Shown piece after piece: positions 51,908 to 61,662 of a stretch of DNA of 64,000 bases. The stretch spans positions 47,741 through 111,740 of the forward strand of contig JAKPDO010000031.1 of assembly GCA_029552545.1 (NCBI GenBank). The letters run 5' to 3'. A program made the translations under genes and the position numbers. Numbering within the stretch: position 1 is the stretch's first letter; each line of letters starts with the position of its first letter. The notes beneath the pieces were generated by a model, which saw only the letters and a program-made list of their open reading frames with translations, was not told the DNA's origin and searched no databases. The DNA comes from Planctomycetota bacterium (GTDB taxonomy: Bacteria; Planctomycetota; Phycisphaerae; Sedimentisphaerales; Anaerohalosphaeraceae).

Positions 51908-53686
51908 TTAACCCACCACAACCGGCTCCGACGGATAGTCAAAACCGGCCGGCTTAATTTCGTGCGTCAGCCCCGCCAGGAGTGTCAGCGGTCCCAGACG
52001 CCCGATCAGCATCGTGAATATGATAATCCATTTGCCGGCGGCTGTCAAAGACGGCGTAATCCCCGTGCTCAGCCCCACGGTCGCTAGGGCCGAGGCCGCC
52101 TCAAACAGCAAATCCAGAAAAGCAAACTGGCTGTGCCGCTCGGTAATCGCCAGCCCCAGCGTCGCCGTCAGCAGCGTCAGTCCGAACAGGAACACCACCG
52201 TAACCGCCCGGCCCACAACCAAAAGCCGAATCGACCGGCGAAACATCTCCACATCCCGCCGTTTCCGAAAGGACGCCCACGCAATCATCACCACGACGGC
52301 GAAGGTGACGGTCTTGATGCCGCCGGCGGTCGAGCCGGGCGAGCCGCCGATAAACATCAGCACTATCAGGATAAACCGCGAGGCCTCCGAAAGCGAGGCA
52401 ATGTCCACTGTATTGAAGCCGGCGGTTCGGGCGGACACGGAATGGAAAAAGGCCGTCAGAACATCCCCTCTATAGGGGCCTTCCGGCCGGCAGGATTCAA
52501 ACAGCAGCAATGCGCCCGTCCCTCCGACAATCAGCAGCGCACTGACGGTCAGCACAATCTTGGTCTGAAGCTGCATCCGCACCGGCGAGCGGGCCGTAAA
52601 CACAAGACCCGGATGCTTCAGTCGGTAAATAAACCGAACCAGATGGTCCTGGGCCACGCTGAGCAGATTGTACAGCACGCTGAAGCCCAGACCGCCCAGA
52701 ACAACCAGCGGAGCAATCACCAGATAAACGCGGGCGGATGTTTTGTAGCTCATCAGATTGTCCGAAAACAAACTGAATCCTGCATTGCAGAAAGCACTGA
52801 CCGAGTGGAAAATGCTGCAGAACCAGCGGCCCTCCGGGGCGGCAAAACGTCCGTCTCCCTCCTGCCACATCGAATACAGCGCCAGGGCCCCGACGGCCTC
52901 AATCAGCAGGGTAGTCAGGATGATAAACGCAATCATCCGGACAATACGGCTGAGGGTTTGGGTATTCAGCAGGTCCTGCATGGCCGCCGACTCCCGCACA
53001 CTCAGCGCCTGGCCCAAAATCATCGCCATCACCGCCCCGAAAATCACAATTCCCAGGCCGCCCAGCTGAATCAGGGTCAGAATAATCATCTGCCCCATCG
53101 GCGTAAAATCTTTCCCTGTATCTTTGACAATCAGACCGGTTACGCACGTGGCACTGGCGGCTGTGAACACCGCATCCGTAAAAGACAGCGATTGCAGATT
53201 GTGAGAGCGCGGCAGCATCAGCAGACCGGAGCCGGCGGCAATCAGCACCACGAACAGACTGGCCAGCGCCCGCGGAGGATTTTTCCCCGTCGCCGCCGCC
53301 GCCACCATCGTCCGGCACAGTTTGACAATCACCTGGAGCACCAGATACGTGTCAATCGCAACCAGAATCGCCAGCTTCGCCCCGCCGGCGGAAAACCAGC
53401 GTCCGGCCCCGATCACCGACAAAAACAGAATCGACAGCAGCGGAATTTCAAACCAGTTGTATTTCAAAAACTCCCGGCGGGATTCCGCATTCGAGAACCG
53501 GACCGCTTTTTCCGTCAGAAAAACAGCCAGACAGACAAACTGAATGGTGTAAAGCACCTTTGCCGGCAGCAGCAGCCGGTCAAAGCCGTACAAGAGCACA
53601 AACGTAGCGGCCACCGTTGCGACCGCCAGACCATTGACGGCCATCACGGCCCGCTCTACGGCGGCATTTTTATAGTGAATCCTCAT
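51908..53686 (-). CDS. trkH: Potassium uptake membrane subunit, TrkH/KtrB type
   Basis: A 592-residue inner-membrane potassium channel-like transporter with four repeats of the M-P-M type. Selectivity-filter regions appear as A-T-C-V-T-G-L (near residue 188), S-A-F-C-N-A-G-F-S-L-F (near 305), S-A-R-T-A-G-F-N-T (near 412) and A-T-V-G-L-S-T-G (near 535). An extra N-terminal stretch with several helices makes it longer than KtrB (about 450). It is followed by the TrkA gene, forming a complete uptake system. Confidence 0.93.
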   Translation of the reverse strand: MRIHYKNAAVERAVMAVNGLAVATVAATFVLLYGFDRLLLPAKVLYTIQFVCLAVFLTEKAVRFSNAESRREFLKYNWFEIPLLSILFLSVIGAGRWFSAGGAKLAILVAIDTYLVLQVIVKLCRTMVAAAATGKNPPRALASLFVVLIAAGSGLLMLPRSHNLQSLSFTDAVFTAASATCVTGLIVKDTGKDFTPMGQMIILTLIQLGGLGIVIFGAVMAMILGQALSVRESAAMQDLLNTQTLSRIVRMIAFIILTTLLIEAVGALALYSMWQEGDGRFAAPEGRWFCSIFHSVSAFCNAGFSLFSDNLMSYKTSARVYLVIAPLVVLGGLGFSVLYNLLSVAQDHLVRFIYRLKHPGLVFTARSPVRMQLQTKIVLTVSALLIVGGTGALLLFESCRPEGPYRGDVLTAFFHSVSARTAGFNTVDIASLSEASRFILIVLMFIGGSPGSTAGGIKTVTFAVVVMIAWASFRKRRDVEMFRRSIRLLVVGRAVTVVFLFGLTLLTATLGLAITERHSQFAFLDLLFEAASALATVGLSTGITPSLTAAGKWIIIFTMLIGRLGPLTLLAGLTHEIKPAGFDYPSEPVVVG

Positions 53687-53732
53687 ACCTTAGAGTTCTT
53701 ACCGTTTTTGTGCGGTTTTTTCCAGCATATTT

Positions 53733-55835
53733 TCAGCCGACATCCGCCAGCCCCAGCGATGCTCCGAACCGCTCAATCAGGGCCTTGCGCAGGGCCGCAT
53801 GTTCCGGTCCGGACAAAACCGGGTCTTTCCGAACCAGGTCAAATGCCTGTTTGCGGGCGAACGTCAGCAGGTCAAAATCCTCAACAATATTGGCGATTTT
53901 CAAATCCGGCAGGCCGTGCTGGCGGGTGCTGAACAATTCGCCCGGCCCTCGAAGACGCAGGTCTTCCTCGGCAATCTCAAAACCGTCGCACGTGCGCGTC
54001 AGCACCTCCAGACGCTGCCGGGCCTCCGGATTGTCCGTTTCGGCAAACAGCAGACAATACGAGCGGTTCTGCCCGCGTCCGATTCGGCCGCGCAGCTGAT
54101 GCAGCTGGGCCAGTCCGAACCGCTCGGCATTCTCAATCACCATCAGCGTCGCATTCGGCACATCCACGCCCACTTCAATCACCACCGTGCTGACCAGAAT
54201 CTGAATCCGTCCCGCCCGAAACTCCGCCATCATCTGCTTTTTTTCTTCGGCTGGCATCTGTCCGTGAAGAAGCCCCACCCGGAATTCCGGAAAAACGGTT
54301 TTGGACAAAAGATGATACTCCTCCGCCGCCGCTTTGAGCCGGCCGTTTTCGTCCGAACCGTTTTCGCTTTCAATGCGGGGGTACACAAAATAGGCCTGCC
54401 GGCCCGCCTGAATCTGCCGGCGGAGAAACTCCATCGCTTCGCGGCGTTTGTCCGGCGGGACCCATCGCGTGATGACTTCTCCGCGGCCGGGCGGACGATG
54501 CCGAATCACCGACACATCCAGATCGCCGAAGACCGTCATCGCCAGCGTCCGGGGGATGGGAGTGGCCGTCATCACCAGACAATGCGGCGCAGCACCTTTG
54601 CGCAGCTGCGCCCGCTGATGCACGCCGAACTTGTGCTGCTCATCAATCACCGCCAGCCCCAAATCCGCAAACGCAATATCCTCCTCCAGCAGGGCAACAG
54701 TGCCCACGACAATGTCAATCTGTCCGCTGCGCAGCTGTTCGGCAATCCGCTCCCGTTCCGCCGGCGGCATTCCGCCTACCAGCAGTGCCCGGCGGACCCG
54801 GCTGCCTTTGAGATAACGTTCGATGCTCTCAGCGTGCTGTCGGGCCAGAATCTCCGTCGGGGCCATCATTGCCGCCTGCTTGCGGTTGGCGACCGCCAGC
54901 AGCGCCGCATACAGTGCCGCAACCGTCTTGCCGGAACCGACATCCCCCTGAAGCAGCCGGTTCATCGGGACGGTGCGGCTCATATCCTGCACGATTTCCC
55001 GAATCACCGTCTCCTGGTCCTCCGTCAGAATAAACGGAAACCGCTGTCGAATCCGCCGGTCAATCTCCTCCGTCCAGACCATCGGAAAGGCACGGCACTG
55101 ATGCTCCATCTGGTGCCGGCGAACGGCCAGTCCCAGCTGCATCAGAAACAGCTCATCGTATTTGAGCCGCCGCAGGGCCCGCCGGACGGCCTCCTCATCC
55201 TCCGGCCGATGAATCTGCCGATAGGCCTCCGCACGCTCGCAGAAGTCATTCTTTTTCAGAAACTCCTGCGGATAAAACTCCGGCAGCTGCTCACAGAGGA
55301 CATCGAGGGAGGATTGAATGATTTTCTTGATTTGCCAGGAAGGAAGCTTGGCGCTGGCCGGATACACCGGGCCGCTGAAGGCCTCGATATCCTGCGGCTC
55401 ATCCGCCCGCAGAATGTGAAATTTGGGATTGGTCAGCTGCAGCTGGTGCTTGTATTCGCTCACCGTTCCGATGGCCGCCAGACGCTGACCGGGCTCAATC
55501 TGGTTTATCAGGTATCTGCCGTGAAACCATACAATCCGACAAACCCCCGTCTCGTCCGCCAGCATCACTTCAAAGAACGGAATCTTCCGGTGCGCCTGAT
55601 AATCCGTCTGCTCGACAATCCCGATTACGCAGACGGTTTGGCCCTTGCGGAGGTCGGCGATTTTCGTCGGCTCCGGCGCAAACCGCCAGTCGCGGGGAAA
55701 ATAATTCAGCAGGTCCTCGGCTGTATGGACCCCCAGTTCCGCCAGCGCTTCGGCACGAGCCGGACCGACACCTTTCAAATATTGGACCGGTGTCAACAAG
55801 GTCAGCGAATTTTTTTGCCCCAGTGATTCACTCAC
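53733..55835 (-). CDS. recG: ATP-dependent DNA helicase RecG
   Basis: A 700-residue helicase that remodels stalled replication forks and Holliday junctions. The wedge domain begins with [10 protein letters not shown]. Helicase motifs are intact: Walker [11 protein letters not shown] near residue 298, D-E-Q-H near 395, T-A-T-P-I-P-R-T near 424 and the motif [11 protein letters not shown] near 605. The start is GTG. It stands alone. Confidence 0.97.
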   Translation of the reverse strand: MSESLGQKNSLTLLTPVQYLKGVGPARAEALAELGVHTAEDLLNYFPRDWRFAPEPTKIADLRKGQTVCVIGIVEQTDYQAHRKIPFFEVMLADETGVCRIVWFHGRYLINQIEPGQRLAAIGTVSEYKHQLQLTNPKFHILRADEPQDIEAFSGPVYPASAKLPSWQIKKIIQSSLDVLCEQLPEFYPQEFLKKNDFCERAEAYRQIHRPEDEEAVRRALRRLKYDELFLMQLGLAVRRHQMEHQCRAFPMVWTEEIDRRIRQRFPFILTEDQETVIREIVQDMSRTVPMNRLLQGDVGSGKTVAALYAALLAVANRKQAAMMAPTEILARQHAESIERYLKGSRVRRALLVGGMPPAERERIAEQLRSGQIDIVVGTVALLEEDIAFADLGLAVIDEQHKFGVHQRAQLRKGAAPHCLVMTATPIPRTLAMTVFGDLDVSVIRHRPPGRGEVITRWVPPDKRREAMEFLRRQIQAGRQAYFVYPRIESENGSDENGRLKAAAEEYHLLSKTVFPEFRVGLLHGQMPAEEKKQMMAEFRAGRIQILVSTVVIEVGVDVPNATLMVIENAERFGLAQLHQLRGRIGRGQNRSYCLLFAETDNPEARQRLEVLTRTCDGFEIAEEDLRLRGPGELFSTRQHGLPDLKIANIVEDFDLLTFARKQAFDLVRKDPVLSGPEHAALRKALIERFGASLGLADVG

Positions 55836-56028
55836 ACGTTTTTATCCGTACAAATCTGCTGATGAAACCGTTGGATACAGTTCATTTTTGTTTATGATGA
55901 CCCGGAAGACTTTTTTTTGCAAAACTTTTCCTGCCGGCTTTCTTGTAATGCCTGCAAAATAACGGCTTACGCGATTATCCGACAATCCTTCTCTTTTTTT
56001 AGGCATCTGATTAAAATGCGTCTTTCCG

Positions 56029-56057
56029 TTGTTTTGGACAGGTTGATAGGGTATAAT
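56029..56057 (+). promoter_or_regulatory. Putative promoter of the secreted GLUG/dockerin protein gene
   Basis: TTGTTT, a 17-bp spacer and a perfect TATAAT lie about 63 bp before the ATG. The leader then carries AAAGGAGGATAGG as a strong ribosome site. Confidence 0.55.
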
Positions 56058-56119
56058 TCTGTTTTGAAAGAGATGCAAGCAGTCTCAAAGGAGTGAGCGA
56101 AGAGACAAAGGAGGATAGG

Positions 56120-58936
56120 ATGAAACATGTTAAGCATAGCGCTCTAATCATTCTGTTTTGCTGGATGTCAGGGTATTCCCTTGTTTGCGCCGATGAAGTC
56201 ATTTACAGCAATACGGCTTATTCAGGGTTTGTTTTTTCGCCGGACCCTATCGTTTTTGATTACGGCATTTCTGCCGGCGGATTTGTCAAAACCCTCCGAA
56301 TCGGGTACTTCAATAACGAATCTTCCTCGAATTGGATTCGGCTCGATTTTTACGACGATTTCAGCAAAACCTCTTTTGAAATGTGGGGGCATCTGAAGAC
56401 CATTCTTATTCAAAATCTTCCGACTACGGGCGGGCAGATGGCGGTATATGATTATGTTCTGCCCGAACAGGACCGTTTCACCCTTCCGGCCGGTTCCTTC
56501 GGCTTCACGCTGGATACATCCTTCGGGATGAATGCAGCCCTGGCCTCCGGCGGAGCCGGAAATGAAAACCGGATGTGGAAATACGACCCCTTTATGGAGG
56601 TATGGAACCCGTTCTGGTTTGGAGGAAATCCCTGGGCCGGGATTTATCTTCAGATTACCAGCGGCCCGCCGATTGAGGAAATTACCTGCGACATTAAAGG
56701 ATACAAATTCAATGACCTGAACGCCGACGGCGTCTGGGAGCCGGGAGAACCGGCCGTGCCCGGCTGGGAGATTTTTCTGGACCTGAATGACAACGGACAA
56801 AAAGATGCCGGAGAGCCGAGTGCCGTCACCAATGACCCCAACGGTATGTATGTCTTTGAAAACCTGCCTGCTCCGGCGATTTATACAATTCGGGAGGCGC
56901 CTCAAGCCGGCTGGACGCAGACTTTTCCCGGCCCGGCTCATCAGGAAAAATTCGGTCTGATTGCCGAACCCAATCATATCTATTCCGGTTTTGACTTCGG
57001 CAATACGCAGCAGGTTGTCGGGGAAATTTCCGGCTCAGTCTTTCATGACAGCAACGGCAATTCCGTCCGCGACGGACAGGAGGCGGGATTGGCCGGCTGG
57101 CGGGTTTTTGTCGATTTGGATGCGAATGACCGCTGGGATACCGGTGAGCCGTATGCGTTCACACTCGCAGATGGAACCTACCAAATCTCCGGTCTTGGGT
57201 TGGGGACTTATCGAATTGCTGAAGAGATGAACGAGGGGTGGGTGCAGACTGTGCCGACGGCATCCTGTACGTACTCTGTGGTGCTCACCGCTTCGGCGCC
57301 GCGTGCGGAGAATATCCATTTCGGCAATCATACGTTTTATGGATACGGCGGAGGAGCGGGCACACCGTCCAGTCCTTATCTGATTTCCAATCATCTGCAT
57401 CTGCAGGCCGTCGGGGCTCATCCCTGGGATTGGGACAAGCATTTCAAACTGACAGCGGATATTGATTTGTCCAAATATAACGGTGCCCAGTTCAATCTCA
57501 TCGGCCGATATGCCGTTGGGGAAACTCCGCTCCCCTTTACAGGGGTCTTGGACGGAAACGGCTTTGCTATTGCCAATTTTACCTATCACTATGACGGCTG
57601 GCCGCAAATCTATATCGGCCTTTTCGGGTACATTCGCGGCGGACAAGTCCGCAATCTTCGCCTTGAAAATATAAATGTTTCTTCCTCCAGTGGGCTGGAC
57701 AGCGGAGCCCTCGCAGGGCTGCTCGGCAGCGGCTCTGTCCTTTCCAATTGTCATTGTATCAGCGGCCGTGTAGAGGCGATGGATTGGGCGGCCGGGGCCT
57801 TGGCGGGCGCCGTCGATGAGGCCTCAATTTTTGACTGTTCCGCTGCCGCAGCGGAGGTGGTTTCTGCACAGGGAGAAGCAGGCGGGCTGGCCGGTCGAAG
57901 TAATGAAGGGACCCTCCGGAACTGTTCGTTTCAGGGGACGGTCTCCGGGTGGATTGCTGTAGGCGGTCTGGTCGGCTCTAATCTGGGGCAGATTTTCCGC
58001 TGCCGCGCGGAGGCCTCGGTTAATGGTGTTCTCTGTGTCGGAGGGTTGGTCGGAGAACATGCCCTGAATGGATGGATTGAGCAGTCCTTTGCAGAGGGCG
58101 AAGTGAATACTTATCCGGATCCGCAGTTGGGTTTGGAGGGCGGTGAGGCAGGAGGGCTGGTCGGGCGCAGTATGGATGGGGATATTCTGAACTCTTGCTC
58201 AACGGCTGCTGTGAATGCTCAGGAAAATGCAGGCGGATTGGCGGGGGTTTGCTGGGGTTCTCAGCCCGGCTCTTGTACGATTACGAACTGTTATTCAGCC
58301 GGTTTGGTGACGGGCGGCTCCGGACTCGGCGGGTTGATTGGACAAAATGTGGATGGAATGACCGATATTGTCGGCTGTTTTTGGGATGTTCAGACCTCCG
58401 GCCAATCCGTCAGCGAGGGCGGCACCGGTCTGACGACCGCACAAATGCAGGACCCTGCTTTTTATTTGGCGGCCGGTTGGGATTTTGTTCATATCTGGCG
58501 TCTGTGCAGTCTCGGGGAAGAGTACCCGACTTTCCGATATCTGTATCCCAAGGCGGATTTTGTGTGTCCGGACGGCATCGGAGCGGAAGACCTGCAGGCC
58601 CTTGCGGACGAATGGCTGGCAGAAAAGTGCAGGGCTGATATCGCTCCCGCCGGCGGGGACGGCTTTGTCGATTTTCTCGACTGGGCCCGAATGGCTTCCG
58701 CCTGGCTGACGGATTCTTCTTCGCCGAAATGGGATGCTCTCTGTGATTTGGCTCCTTCGGAAGGGGATGAGATTGTCGATTTATTGGATGTTGCTGTTTT
58801 TTCCGAGCAGTGGCTTTTCCGCAGCGCCCTCTGGGGAGATATAGCCCCCGAACCTGAAGGCGATGGCCGAGTGGATTTGGAGGATTTTTGTCTCTTTGCC
58901 CGTTTGTGGATGCTGGAAGAACAGCAGGGGGAATAA
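56120..58936 (+). CDS. Secreted protein with SdrD-B-like, GLUG and dockerin-like repeats
   Basis: A 938-residue exported protein with a signal peptide cut near A-D-E (about residue 24). After a beta-rich N-domain come two SdrD B-like/CNA-B-type domains (G-Y-K-F-N-D-L-N-A-D-G-V-W-E near 195, G-S-V-F-H-D-S-N-G-N near 300). Several GLUG-type repeats follow (A-G-G-L-V-G-R-S near 600-760). The C-terminus has at least four EF-hand-like dockerin units (D-G-F-V-D-F-L-D-W-A and D-G-R-V-D-L-E-D-F). No enzyme domain. A stalk-like surface protein is likely. AAAGGAGG lies just before ATG 56120. Confidence 0.82.
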   Translation: MKHVKHSALIILFCWMSGYSLVCADEVIYSNTAYSGFVFSPDPIVFDYGISAGGFVKTLRIGYFNNESSSNWIRLDFYDDFSKTSFEMWGHLKTILIQNLPTTGGQMAVYDYVLPEQDRFTLPAGSFGFTLDTSFGMNAALASGGAGNENRMWKYDPFMEVWNPFWFGGNPWAGIYLQITSGPPIEEITCDIKGYKFNDLNADGVWEPGEPAVPGWEIFLDLNDNGQKDAGEPSAVTNDPNGMYVFENLPAPAIYTIREAPQAGWTQTFPGPAHQEKFGLIAEPNHIYSGFDFGNTQQVVGEISGSVFHDSNGNSVRDGQEAGLAGWRVFVDLDANDRWDTGEPYAFTLADGTYQISGLGLGTYRIAEEMNEGWVQTVPTASCTYSVVLTASAPRAENIHFGNHTFYGYGGGAGTPSSPYLISNHLHLQAVGAHPWDWDKHFKLTADIDLSKYNGAQFNLIGRYAVGETPLPFTGVLDGNGFAIANFTYHYDGWPQIYIGLFGYIRGGQVRNLRLENINVSSSSGLDSGALAGLLGSGSVLSNCHCISGRVEAMDWAAGALAGAVDEASIFDCSAAAAEVVSAQGEAGGLAGRSNEGTLRNCSFQGTVSGWIAVGGLVGSNLGQIFRCRAEASVNGVLCVGGLVGEHALNGWIEQSFAEGEVNTYPDPQLGLEGGEAGGLVGRSMDGDILNSCSTAAVNAQENAGGLAGVCWGSQPGSCTITNCYSAGLVTGGSGLGGLIGQNVDGMTDIVGCFWDVQTSGQSVSEGGTGLTTAQMQDPAFYLAAGWDFVHIWRLCSLGEEYPTFRYLYPKADFVCPDGIGAEDLQALADEWLAEKCRADIAPAGGDGFVDFLDWARMASAWLTDSSSPKWDALCDLAPSEGDEIVDLLDVAVFSEQWLFRSALWGDIAPEPEGDGRVDLEDFCLFARLWMLEEQQGE

Positions 58937-58941
58937 AATCT

Positions 58942-59610
58942 TCAGGGTTCAGAAAAGCCGTACTGGCCGATGAGTTTGACAAACCGGCACCCGCAGACAC
59001 TCGCAGGATGCAGAATGCCATTTTCTTTCCGATAAACCGTCAGGGTCTGGGTCCAGGATTCTCCTACCGGTGCAACCAGAAGCCCGCCTTCAGCCAGTTG
59101 TTTTTCCAGCGGTTTCGGCACCGACGGTATGGCTGCCGTTAAGAGAATTCGCTCAAATCGCATCTTCTCCTCCGGCCAGCCCGCGCTGCCGTCTCCGACA
59201 AAGAACTCGACATTTTCGATTCCCAGACGGGCCAGGACCGCCTGCGCCCGCGCGGACAGCTCGCTGAACCGCTCGATGGTATAGACCTTTTTGCACAGCA
59301 GCGCCAGCACGGCCGTCTGATAGCCCGAGCCGGTGCCGATTTCCAGCACGGTCTCATCGCCTTTGAGCCGAAGACACTGCGTCATCAGCGCCACGATATA
59401 CGGCTGGCTGATGGTCTGTCCCAGCCCGATGGCCAGCGGATAATCCGCATAGGCCTGCGCTGCATATTCCGGTTTAACAAACCACTCCCGCGGCAGACGG
59501 CCCATCACCTCCAGCACCCGCGGGTCGGTAATATCCCGACCTTTCAGGTCCTGCTCAATCATCTGACGCCGCTGTTCGGCGAACCGATCACTTTCCTGAA
59601 AACTGACCAT
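58942..59610 (-). CDS. pcm: Protein-L-isoaspartate O-methyltransferase
   Basis: A 222-residue enzyme that methylates damaged isoaspartyl residues so proteins can be repaired. The signature Y-P-L-A-I-G-L-G-Q-T-I-S-Q-P near residue 60 and the SAM-binding V-L-E-I-G-T-G-S-G-Y-Q-T-A near 88 are clear. ATG 59610 was preferred over a longer start at 59646. It is convergent with the secreted protein gene, 5 bp apart. Confidence 0.95.
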   Translation of the reverse strand: MVSFQESDRFAEQRRQMIEQDLKGRDITDPRVLEVMGRLPREWFVKPEYAAQAYADYPLAIGLGQTISQPYIVALMTQCLRLKGDETVLEIGTGSGYQTAVLALLCKKVYTIERFSELSARAQAVLARLGIENVEFFVGDGSAGWPEEKMRFERILLTAAIPSVPKPLEKQLAEGGLLVAPVGESWTQTLTVYRKENGILHPASVCGCRFVKLIGQYGFSEP

Positions 59611-59669
59611 ACCGTCTATCTTGACTGTGAAAATCCCTTTTTGCAAATCTTTTTCACATTGGAACCCTC

Positions 59670-59698
59670 TTGCTATTCGGCCCAGACAAGAGCATAAT
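59670..59698 (+). promoter_or_regulatory. Putative promoter of the lipoprotein gene
   Basis: TTGCTA, an exact 17-bp spacer and CATAAT lie about 35 bp upstream of ATG 59733. Confidence 0.5.
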
Positions 59699-59732
59699 GA
59701 AAAAAGAAATGTTCACAAAAGGAGAAAACCAC

Positions 59733-60329
59733 ATGCAAAAGACTCAATGGTTCCTGACGGCAATTCTAATCATAATCGGGCTCGGCTGTGTTCCGTCTTT
59801 GCACGAACTGTACACGGAGGATACGGTTGTCTTTGACCCCAAACTGGTCGGCTGCTGGCAGACGGAAAAGGGGGAGTTGTGGTGCTTTACCCGCCGGGCG
59901 AACACCAGCAGTTATGACCTGACGATTGTCGAAGAAAGCGAGAAGCGAAGCTATATGACGGCCTATCTGGTTGAAATCGGGCCTCATCGCTTTCTGGATA
60001 TCTCTCCGAAGGAATTGAAACGGCCGGACCTGGGCGGCTGGCAGGAATACCACCTTCAGCCCGTTCACACCTTCTATCTGGTGGAGGGGACGGAGCCCAA
60101 TCTGATGCTGGCGGCGATGATGCCGGAAGCGATGGAGAAACTCCTCGAGGACAAGCCGGCGCTGCTGAAGCATGAAAAGGTTGATAACCGGCTGATTCTG
60201 ACGGCCTCCACGCCGCAGCTGCAGGAGTTCCTCAGCAAACCGGAGATGGTGGACCTGGTTTTCGGTGAGGCCGCTCCTCTGAAGCCGCATAAAGCGTCCG
60301 CCCCTGAGGGAAAAGAGCAGCCGAATTAG
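59733..60329 (+). CDS. Hypothetical lipoprotein
   Basis: A 198-residue protein with a short hydrophobic signal and a cysteine in I-I-G-L-G-C near residue 19, a plausible lipobox. The mature part is beta-rich in its first half and contains W-Q-T-E-K-G-E-L-W-C-F near residue 45, recalling lipocalin-like or META-type small domains, but I do not recognise a family. AAAGGAG precedes ATG 59733. It is convergent with the pseudopilin gene. Confidence 0.7.
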   Translation: MQKTQWFLTAILIIIGLGCVPSLHELYTEDTVVFDPKLVGCWQTEKGELWCFTRRANTSSYDLTIVEESEKRSYMTAYLVEIGPHRFLDISPKELKRPDLGGWQEYHLQPVHTFYLVEGTEPNLMLAAMMPEAMEKLLEDKPALLKHEKVDNRLILTASTPQLQEFLSKPEMVDLVFGEAAPLKPHKASAPEGKEQPN

Positions 60330-60346
60330 GGGCGAAATACGGGTTT

Positions 60347-61210
60347 TTACGGATAGAACCGCTCGAAGGGGAAATTGCGAATCATATAGGCCAAATCCGT
60401 CCCTTCGCCGGGGGGAATCTCGCTGAAATTGACCCGCTGTTCTTTGGCCATTTTGAGAGTGGATTTGTCCACCCAGCGGTGTTTTTCTCCGTGTCCGTCG
60501 GCAAACCCGAGGATGCTCCGGCCCAGGTGGGCAATCGAAATCGGATCAATCCAGGTGTTGGGCGTCTGGGGCTTGATGACCCAGGAATTGACATTCATCC
60601 CGCGGCCGTCCACTTCTTCCACGAGGATGTATTTGTCTCCGGGCGATTTGATGGTGGCGGTCTTCAGGTGGGGGTAATAGCCCTGCCATTGAATTTCTGT
60701 TGTGGAGTTGGGGCCCACGCCCGCGGCGAGGGAATAGCTGCGGTATCCGCCGACACCGGTGCCGTTGGCCGTTGTCGGGGGATGCAGGTGCCGCTTGTCG
60801 GACGGGCAGTGATAGATGTCGGCCCCTTCGGAATAGGGAAAAAGCAGACCCTTTTCGATTCCGCGTATCTCATCTTCGGCCGTCGAGTTTTCCGGGGCGA
60901 CGGTCGTGCCGTCCTGACGCTGCGGGGAGGCCACCCAGCAGAAGAAGGGGTCCCGGGTGGAGCCGACCATAGAACCGACGATGCGGCCGTTGTTCTCGTA
61001 GGCATAGACCGTCCAGGCCTTGGACAGTCCGTTGGCGTGGGTCAGGCAGATTGTCCCTTCGGCCTGAAGTTTGGCTGATTTTAAGGCGGGCAGGACAATC
61101 GCCAGCAGCAAACCGATGATTGCAATGACCACCAGCAGCTCAATCAGCGTAAAACCGGGGTTTTTTCTCATAAGCAAGTTCCCGCTCTGTTTTGTCCTGT
61201 ATTTTGTCAT
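60347..61210 (-). CDS. Prepilin-type pseudopilin with H-X9-DG motif
   Basis: A 287-residue protein with a type IV prepilin leader: K-N-P-G cut before F-T-L-I-E-L-L-V-V-I-A-I-I-G, followed by a hydrophobic helix. Near the C-terminus H-L-G-R-S-I-L-G-F-A-D-G matches the H-X9-DG signature of planctomycete and verrucomicrobial pseudopilin-like proteins. It should be processed by a prepilin peptidase and inserted in the membrane or a type II secretion-like pilus. GGGAGG lies about 9 nt upstream of ATG 61210; ATG 61171 is a shorter alternative. Confidence 0.88.
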   Translation of the reverse strand: MTKYRTKQSGNLLMRKNPGFTLIELLVVIAIIGLLLAIVLPALKSAKLQAEGTICLTHANGLSKAWTVYAYENNGRIVGSMVGSTRDPFFCWVASPQRQDGTTVAPENSTAEDEIRGIEKGLLFPYSEGADIYHCPSDKRHLHPPTTANGTGVGGYRSYSLAAGVGPNSTTEIQWQGYYPHLKTATIKSPGDKYILVEEVDGRGMNVNSWVIKPQTPNTWIDPISIAHLGRSILGFADGHGEKHRWVDKSTLKMAKEQRVNFSEIPPGEGTDLAYMIRNFPFERFYP

Positions 61211-61340
61211 TTTCAACGACCTCCCTATATAGCAATGCCGCCGGCCGGGCCTGTTTCCCGATTTTTTTTGACGCGTGAAAAAATTCCTGTTTTTGGGCTG
61301 GGAAGGGGATGGCGTGGGGTCTTCCGCGGAGTTCAACTTT

Positions 61341-61491
61341 AACCACAGATTACGCGGATTACACAGATTCCAGCAGCCAGAGGCTAGTCGCCAGAGACCA
61401 GAAGCAAGAAAAATCCGAAGCACGAATCTCGAAATCCGAAGTTCGAAACTCTAAATTCTAAATCCCAAGCAATTTCGAAAGTCGAAAAAGA
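61341..61491. repeat. Planctomycete-style degenerate intergenic repeats
   Basis: This stretch of the 426-bp intergenic gap contains AACCACAGATTACGCGGATT, a related ACACAGATTCC, GCCAGAGGC/GCCAGAGACC duplications, and several short degenerate units like TCTCGAAATCCGAAG, TTCGAAACTCT and TTTCGAAAGTCGAAA. Sequences of this style are scattered through planctomycete genomes and are probably non-coding. The spurious reading frame across it is not a gene. Confidence 0.6.
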
Positions 61492-61519
61492 GCGAGCGGC
61501 CGGGAGCCAGCGGCCGGCG

Positions 61520-61662
61520 GAAATTGGGTCCTTGTACAGGTTGCACAGCCCGCACAGCCGTCCTTCATCAAAAACCGCCGTCAGCCAGTGCTCTGCCGCA
61601 ATCGCCAAATCCTCCAGATTGTTCATATTGAAGCTGTTATGGTTGTTTTTGTTTGAAAAGTC
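61520..61662 (-). pseudogene. Remnant of a dockerin-like domain
   Basis: In one minus-strand frame the sequence reads M-N-N-L-E-D-L-A-I-A-A-E-H-W-L and then C-G-L-C-N-L-Y-K-D, closely parallel to N-L-E-D-F-A-R-L-A-Q-A-W-L...C-G-L-T-D-L-N-Y of the dockerin protein at 42-46 kb. An upstream stop and the lack of a second EF-hand, replaced by intergenic repeats, mark it as a fragment. It may once have ended a secreted protein here; the overlapping lipoprotein gene uses another frame. Confidence 0.45.

Noticed and set aside
53799..55826. A 675-residue plus-strand frame opposite recG
   Set aside because: The minus strand encodes an unmistakable RecG; the opposite frame is an artefact of GC-rich codon use. 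Similar shadows opposite ffh, der and the trkH gene were dropped for the same reason.
61211..61423. N-terminal extension of the pseudopilin gene
   Set aside because: The extra 71 residues are translated repeat DNA; a strong GGGAGG site and the prepilin leader fix the start at 61210.
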